A stretch of DNA of 64,000 nucleotides, taken from Hyalella azteca. Its lineage: Eukaryota; Arthropoda; Malacostraca; Amphipoda; Hyalellidae. Where the stretch lies: positions 344,782 to 408,781 of the forward strand of contig NW_025943805.1 in NCBI RefSeq assembly GCF_000764305.2, read 5' to 3'. Shown piece after piece: positions 58,461 through 64,000 of the stretch (position 1 is its first letter; every line of letters starts with the position of its first letter). The notes under the pieces are model-generated. The model saw only the letters and a list, made by a program, of their open reading frames with translations. It ran no database searches and was not told where the DNA came from. The position numbers and the translations under genes are program-made.

Positions 58461-60151
58461 CAATGAAGGAAACTTTTTGGTTATTGTTCACCAAGTAAGA
58501 CGGAGTCTTGCCCACAATCGGATCACTGACACCACCGCTGTTGCCAGCCTGCGATGTTTCTACATTAATTTACATTTCCGCTACTGTATTTCAGCGACGT
58601 TAAAACATGCGATACAAAATTATAACAGCAAACATATACTCGTGAGGCTGATGAGTCAATCTCACTTTAATTGCAACAAATCATCCCACTGAAACATTTA
58701 TTGCAATCAAACGAAACCAAATCCCTGAATGCGTGAAAACTAAATAAATTTTACACTATTGTGGAGTGAAGGAGTGTGTTGATATAAGAGCAATTCAATA
58801 TCAATAAACAAGTTCATTATTATTTTGACCATGCCGAGTATTTCCAATTGGCACATAAGAAAAGGCAATAAAATATTAGGGATAGCCATAAATTCTGGCG
58901 AGATTACATTTAGAAGTGAATAAAAAAATCTCTGCTATAATAATTTGAGGGACTAGTTGCGTGAAACGAAAGACCTGACACGCATAACTCTATTGAACTC
59001 TATTGAACTCCACTTTTAAGATATTATGAAAAAATGTAAGTCGGCCTTAATTGGTGATGTCCAAAAAGTAAGGCAGGGCAACGTTGACTGGAGCGGTGAA
59101 CACGATGGACTTGACAGACTCCGGCTGCAGCAAGTCCACTCGTGAGAGAAGTGAGAAGCAAGAAAATGGAAACCTTAGTTGAACTTGGGCAGTTTGTGGT
59201 ATGTGATCTAAATACAGGCTTTAGAATATGGGAAGCTTATGAAGAAGAACAAATTTCCGATGTTGAAATTCAGTACATTTTTTACATCCATGTAGACTGA
59301 ACACCGTGGCAACAATGAGGAAATTTCGTGTGAGTAACTTTGATAGAAATGATAAATAATCAACGTCCTGCAGGTATTTCGGAAGAATGAATATATCTAA
59401 TTTATATTATATATATTTATTTTTATTGAGTGAACTGAGAGTTATAATCAATCGAAAACATGTGAACCAGCTTGAAGCAAAATGGGATGCGAGTAGAGTT
59501 AGGTAATTTTTTAAAGATAACTAAATTGATAACAGAGATAAAAAACTGGAGAGAAAAAGAGTTTAGGTAGAATTTAATCTTATTATTCCTAAAAGGGGAA
59601 TTAAATACTTATCATCTCACTCAAGTGTAAGCCCAACTGTTCCTGATAGGATTCGTGACACTTCCACTGACGTTCACTGAAATAAATAAAAATGAAGGTG
59701 TACGTCATCGTTAAAGGATGGGAAAAATTTTTAATGAAAATAAAACAATTATTTGGGGGCAACTTTAAAAATTGTTCAGCTGCGTGCATAGAGGTGTAAG
59801 GTTCACCTAATAGTCTGGAATGAAATGTTTTAGAAAAACATTTCATGTAGATTTGAGTTTGAAAATAAACAGGGAAGTTTTTTAGCAGGTTTTCAAAATT
59901 TTTTGGGAGATCATGAGTATATAAATAATTATCGTCTATGCTGAGTGAGGAAAAGTTTCCTAAATATTTTTTATAATCGGTATGGAACTTCACTGTAAAT
60001 TACGGATAAAATAAAGGATCTTACGCTAGATGAATGCCATAAATTCATCACTCACCACCTGGTAAGTTGTGCCAGGAACACTTCCTACTGTTTCAATGTA
60101 ATAAGCAATAATATTAAGGTACCAAAACACAATTTTTAGCTTCAAGAACAT
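58461..60151 (-). pseudogene. PAN-FTP family fragments, minus strand
   Basis: Three pieces in order. (1) Signal-peptide exon 60151-60056, 32 codons, donor gtgagt; it matches exon 1 of the 44-kb pseudogene and is intact (T-T-Y-Q-V where that copy has a stop). (2) 59137-59050, a fragment of the FTP exon (V-D-L-L-Q-P-E-S-V-K, T-A-P-V-N-V-A-L-P-Y-F) whose 5' part is replaced by unrelated sequence and whose 3' end reaches a stop instead of a donor. (3) A possible exon 58559-58461 (acceptor ttaatgtag, donor gtgagc, 32 whole codons with G-K-T-P-S-Y-L), unrecognised. PAN exons A and B are missing, so the locus appears decayed. Confidence 0.55.
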
Positions 60152-60399
60152 TTTGATCTTATTGCCCAGAAAATATCTAGGAAAAGTAAATTAATCGTTA
60201 GAAAAAATAGTTAGACGAGATGTTTATTTATGTGCTTTTCCACGAGTCAAATGCATCAATTGAAAATATCATTTAATTTATTAGTGAAAATTAATTTTTG
60301 TCGCATATAGAGAAATTGCATTTAAGTTACATTTCGACGCCGTATTGACAGGTAAGTATTATCAAAATATTATTGATCGAAAAAGTTCTGTTTCTGAAG

Positions 60400-62720
60400 C
60401 AATTATCTTGAAAAACTAAGTGGCTGAGGACCAAGAGCATTTAGGTCCGCACGCAATTCATATGTTTTTATCGCATTGAAAAAATCTGAAGAAATAATCG
60501 GAACTAAATTGTAGCATTATAATTAAGGCATCTTACTGATAAGTGGTTGATATTATAAGATAAAAAAATGCAAAATTAATATAATAATACATATTATACG
60601 ATAAAAATAATACAAAATTAATTTAAATTCATACGTTTATTGAGCAATATTATGAGTAAATATGCAAATACACAAGTAAATAATATCGTTCCATGATAAA
60701 CTGGACTCTATTAACAGGCAGAAAGTAACATTATACGGGGACATAAACATTCATAACGTAGATGAGGGTAGATATTACTTCCATTGATATTACTTCATTC
60801 ACGCCATTCATGTTAATAAAAAGTCGTTCCATAAACAGCTTATTTTTTAACTATACAGCAATTTTTATTTGCCTCATTTCGCCTGTTCTCCTCGATGAAG
60901 TGGCGAGTTATATAATTATTAATTATAAAACTCGATGACCATTTAAAAATTTTTGCTGTAATATCGTTTTATCAAATCACCTGCGATAGCAAAAAATTAA
61001 ATCGTATCATTTTTATTATATTTTATTGTGTATGTACTGCCCGTCCATTCGGAATAGTCGCCATAAAATTACACACCGGGATCACCATTTTGAATTTTTA
61101 TTGAAATTTACATCCATTTATTTTATTTTCAGCGTTCTCTAATGGGCCATTTATTTTTCACTGTCTTGGGCTCATCGGCTGAATTTCGCCACGAATTTTT
61201 GCAGCCATTTTGGTTTTAGGAAAAAAGATTTTCTGGGAAGAAAATCTTCAGAGACAAAGGCAAAAAAGACTATATTTATTCTATCTATTAAATTATTTCA
61301 TGATATATGAAGTGAATTGGTTTTTGTTGGAGAGAAAATTTTACAGTTCTGCGACAAAAATTCGGTTTCAAGCGCATTTTTCTACCTATCCAGGAGAAAA
61401 TTTGTCCGAGCGCCCATTAGTATTTAATAGCGATGAAAATAATGACTGTTATTAACCTGGAGGTGATGAACCTGCGACGCAGAGTGACTGTAAAAAATTA
61501 ATATTTTATTGTTGGTGGTATTTTATTTTTATAAGGACTTGTGGGTAGTAAAATAACATGGGGTAGTAAATAACAAATTAGGCCAAGTTTTAAAAGCATT
61601 ACATGCTATTGAAAAAAATAATAACTTCTGGAATGGTTAAAATATAAATAATAATCATAAAATGACCCTATTCTAAATCAATTTAGAAATAAATAAAATT
61701 AATTGAATTTATTTGAGAGGATATAATGTCAATTTTATTCTTTATTGAAATGTCATATTTTCACAAATAGATAAATGAAGAATTTATTGACTAAACACAC
61801 GAATATTTCAAGAAGCGAACTATTTAGATGGCATTAACAGTTGCGAAGTTGTTCTTCTTTTTAAAGAGTTTAGAGCTTTTTATGAATAAATGCATGTAGG
61901 CGTCGCATTATAGCCCCCGGTTAGGCCGATCTACATACACTAAATAACATCGCCTAAAGACGTACTCCAAATAATTGAACAATTAAAGATGTTCACAAAG
62001 CACAATATTTACTAAATTCCAATATCGCTGTACTGTCAAAGGACCAAGAACAAAGAAGACAAATTTAACTAAATTTTAACACTAGCGACTTTTAACACAG
62101 ATCAATAAACCAGTGCATAGAACATTTTCGTTCCTGGAATAGATTTTTTGTAGAAACTGAGGCACATAGCTTGTAAAATCACGAAAATTTGCCCGGTAGA
62201 ATAAGATTAAGAATCAATTAAATCGACATTAATGACCTTTGGAAGTCGGTGTTGCTTGAGGAAAGCATATTTTGATTAAGTCATATATTTTGCATCGTCT
62301 AAGTGAAATATTAGTAAGTCTTCCTAATTTATGAAACCTGAGATTGTAAAAATAAGATTTTGCATATCATTAGGCGTCCACAACGTACTTATATAATTTA
62401 TTAATTTAATTTATGAAAAGAGCAAGTTAAGTGTCCGAAGTGAATTAAAAAAACTAAACTAACTAAAACCTAAAAAACTGCCCGCGCGTTCATTTAATTG
62501 TCTCTTTTTGTAGTTTTCATGTATAATTGCGGCCAAGCCTACACAGTAAACGAATCGCAAATCAATCAGGAATGGACAAAGAACTTTATTCGTGCCAACA
62601 GTTACAATTTCACGCGAGTCAAAACTATAGACAATTGGCTTGTGATATCTTCAGGGTGCTTTTTGCGACGTCCCTTGTTCTTAGCCACTTTCATCATTCA
62701 AACTAAGCACGTCAGTGCAT
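60400..62720. repeat. Direct duplication with 35560-37560
   Basis: Counterpart of 35560-37560. It carries several copy-specific indels, for example an extra aataatacatattatacgat near 60580. Confidence 0.85.
62512..62640 (+). CDS. Unrecognised exon, possible FTP C-terminal region
   Basis: Follows a strong acceptor (gtctctttttgtag, intron end at 62512) and stays open with F-M-Y-N-C-G-Q-A-Y, two N-x-S/T sequons and Y-N-F-T-R-V-K-T-I-D-N-W-L-V-I-S. A donor-like cagg|gtgctt follows at about 62657; otherwise the frame runs to TGA at 62747. The duplicate at 37.35-37.55 kb keeps the acceptor and Y-N-F-M-R-V-Q-T-I-D-N but has several stops. The Y-x-x-x-V...L pattern is compatible with the last strands of an FTP domain; this is a weak inference. 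Confidence 0.35.
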
Positions 62721-62950
62721 CGATAAAACAATTATCGCGTAAATGGTGAATAATGATCACATAGATGGTCAACAATCATCACATAGGTGTTCAACAGTCA
62801 GACCCGTTGTTACATTGTATCACAAGCCCTGGCATGCAGTATCGTATATTGCTTCTCATCTTTTCTCCACAAAAACGTCTATATTTCTGGAAATTTGTTT
62901 AAGATAAATGAAGCGATTTAAGTGGTCGAGCATTAACGTTCGTCTAGAAC

Positions 62951-63060
62951 AGTGGTTCCCAAATTGGGCGATATCGCCCCCCTAGGGGCGGTGGAAAGAT
63001 TTTGGGGGGCGGTAAGAAAGAAGAGGACGATAGGGGGGCGATAGTCCGAAGTCAATGTCA
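62951..63060. mobile_element. hAT left terminus
   Basis: Starts cagtggttcccaaattgggc at 62951, directly after gtctagaa (62943-62950). The inner part is rich in gggggcg/cgcccccc. The right end is not within the window. Its first 14 bases match the hAT end at 52018 (reverse complement), but the inner sequences differ, so it is a different subfamily. Confidence 0.7.
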
Positions 63061-63189
63061 GAAGTGCGAACGTTGTTTGACGATTTGTACACAACACGTG
63101 CAGCACCTGACTCCCAGTGATGTTTTTTTCACCCAGATCTGTTTTTTAACCTCTCCTGGGTTTACGTATTGGACAAATTAACGGCCGGA

Positions 63190-63840
63190 CTCGCGGCCGG
63201 TCTCAAGGCCAATTTCAAAATTTATTGATCAAGGAATGTCTCTCAAACTAATGAACTTAGCTCGATGAAACTTGGTACTCGTATTATTAGTATCCAACGA
63301 TAATGTTTCGCTCGTGAAAATTGTTTGAATTTTGCCATCGTTTGTTTTTGCCATAGTTATATATGGCAAACGGGCCGAAATTCACAGTGATCAAATAATT
63401 TCATCCAAACTACTGAACAGATTCGAACGAAATTTTTAATTTGCAGTCGTAACTACCTAACGGTAATGTTCAGTCCGTGAAAATTTTTTTCAATTGTGCC
63501 TTCGTTCGCGAGATTTTTTTTCTTTTCACCTTCATTCGTGGTTCAAACAGCAATACGTGCTCAAATTCGCATTAATCAAGAAATTCTTTTGAAACAGATT
63601 TGAACGAAACTTAGCATTTAAATACCTAACCTCAGCAACGGTGAGGTTTACAATTTCTTCGTTTTGCCTTCGTTTGCGAGTTATACGGCTGTACGTACAA
63701 GGCTCGATCTTGGTTAAACCGGCCGGTAGAGAAAAGCCGGTCGTTCCTCCTATATCTGTATAACTCGCGAACGAAAGCAAAATAGAAAAATTGTCACGAG
63801 CTAAACATCCCCGTTGAGAGGTTAGGTATTTATATACGAA
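63190..63840. repeat. Decayed tandem array with a 150-200-bp unit
   Basis: Three loose units share aatgaac/gaacagatt, cgaacgaaa/gaaacttggt, cctaac and gccttcgtt(c/t)gcgag. They look like the amplified tail repeats seen elsewhere in the window, but too diverged to define a consensus by eye. Confidence 0.5.
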
Positions 63841-63906
63841 GTTTCGTTGACAAGGAATTTAAAAGCAAAGAAAACGCCAAGAAAATTCATCATATCGATA
63901 TTGAAA

Positions 63907-63934
63907 ACGTTTCGGAGTCCAGCTCCATCATCAG
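63907..63934 (-). ncRNA. Hammerhead-like core motif, copy 3
   Basis: Identical to copy 2 over the core and over about 115 flanking bases (63850-63967). It begins right after the decayed tandem array. Confidence 0.4.
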
Positions 63935-64000
63935 TTCGACTAAACTAAAAATGAATAAAATCACTTTAAAAGTCAAAATTCAAAGACAGACATAAAACCT

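Overview
The window looks like an AT-rich nuclear contig from an invertebrate animal, probably an arthropod; I cannot place it more precisely. Evidence for a eukaryote: short GC-richer exons bounded by GT/AG sites in long AT-rich non-coding DNA, a CR1-type non-LTR retrotransposon, hAT DNA-transposon ends with 8-bp target duplications, a tRNA-derived SINE and many minisatellites. There are two single-N gaps (19410 and 23422).

The only gene I can rebuild completely is on the minus strand at 30872-32758. Its four exons join in phase and give a 238-residue protein: signal peptide, PAN/apple-like domain, C-type-lectin-like domain (CTLD). A direct segmental duplication (about 21.0-25.8 kb and 28.1-35.0 kb) carries a second copy at 22.5-23.4 kb, cut off at the N gap inside exon 3. 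A small Cys-rich two-exon 3' gene end lies between the copies (26761-27074, plus strand).

From 38 to 63 kb the window holds relics of a related family in which a PAN domain precedes an F5/8-type fucolectin (FTP) domain. They are: a plus-strand pseudogene at 44002-50773 (four phase-compatible exons, two nonsense codons, a decayed CR1 between exons 3 and 4); a plus-strand relic at 54.30-54.85 kb (donor GTAAGA changed to ATAAGA, plus a nonsense codon); minus-strand fragments at 58.46-60.15 kb; and isolated exons near 41.0, 52.9 and 62.5 kb. Further direct and inverted duplications tie these blocks together (38.2 with 52.1 kb, 40.5 with 55.3 kb, 35.6-37.5 with 60.4-62.7 kb, 35.2 inverted to 42.5 kb, 44.0 inverted to 60.1 kb). 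The picture is a birth-and-death cluster of secreted PAN-lectin genes.

The first 20 kb has no gene I can support. It holds a 36/37-bp minisatellite (8.54-8.94 kb), a complete 1016-bp non-autonomous hAT element (12033-13048, TSD catggcac) and a 41-bp satellite (19411-20280). Recurring oddities are minisatellites that amplify the end of an exon with its splice donor, perfect 14-17-bp snap-back hairpins with 3-5-nt loops, and three copies of a hammerhead-ribozyme-like core on the minus strand.
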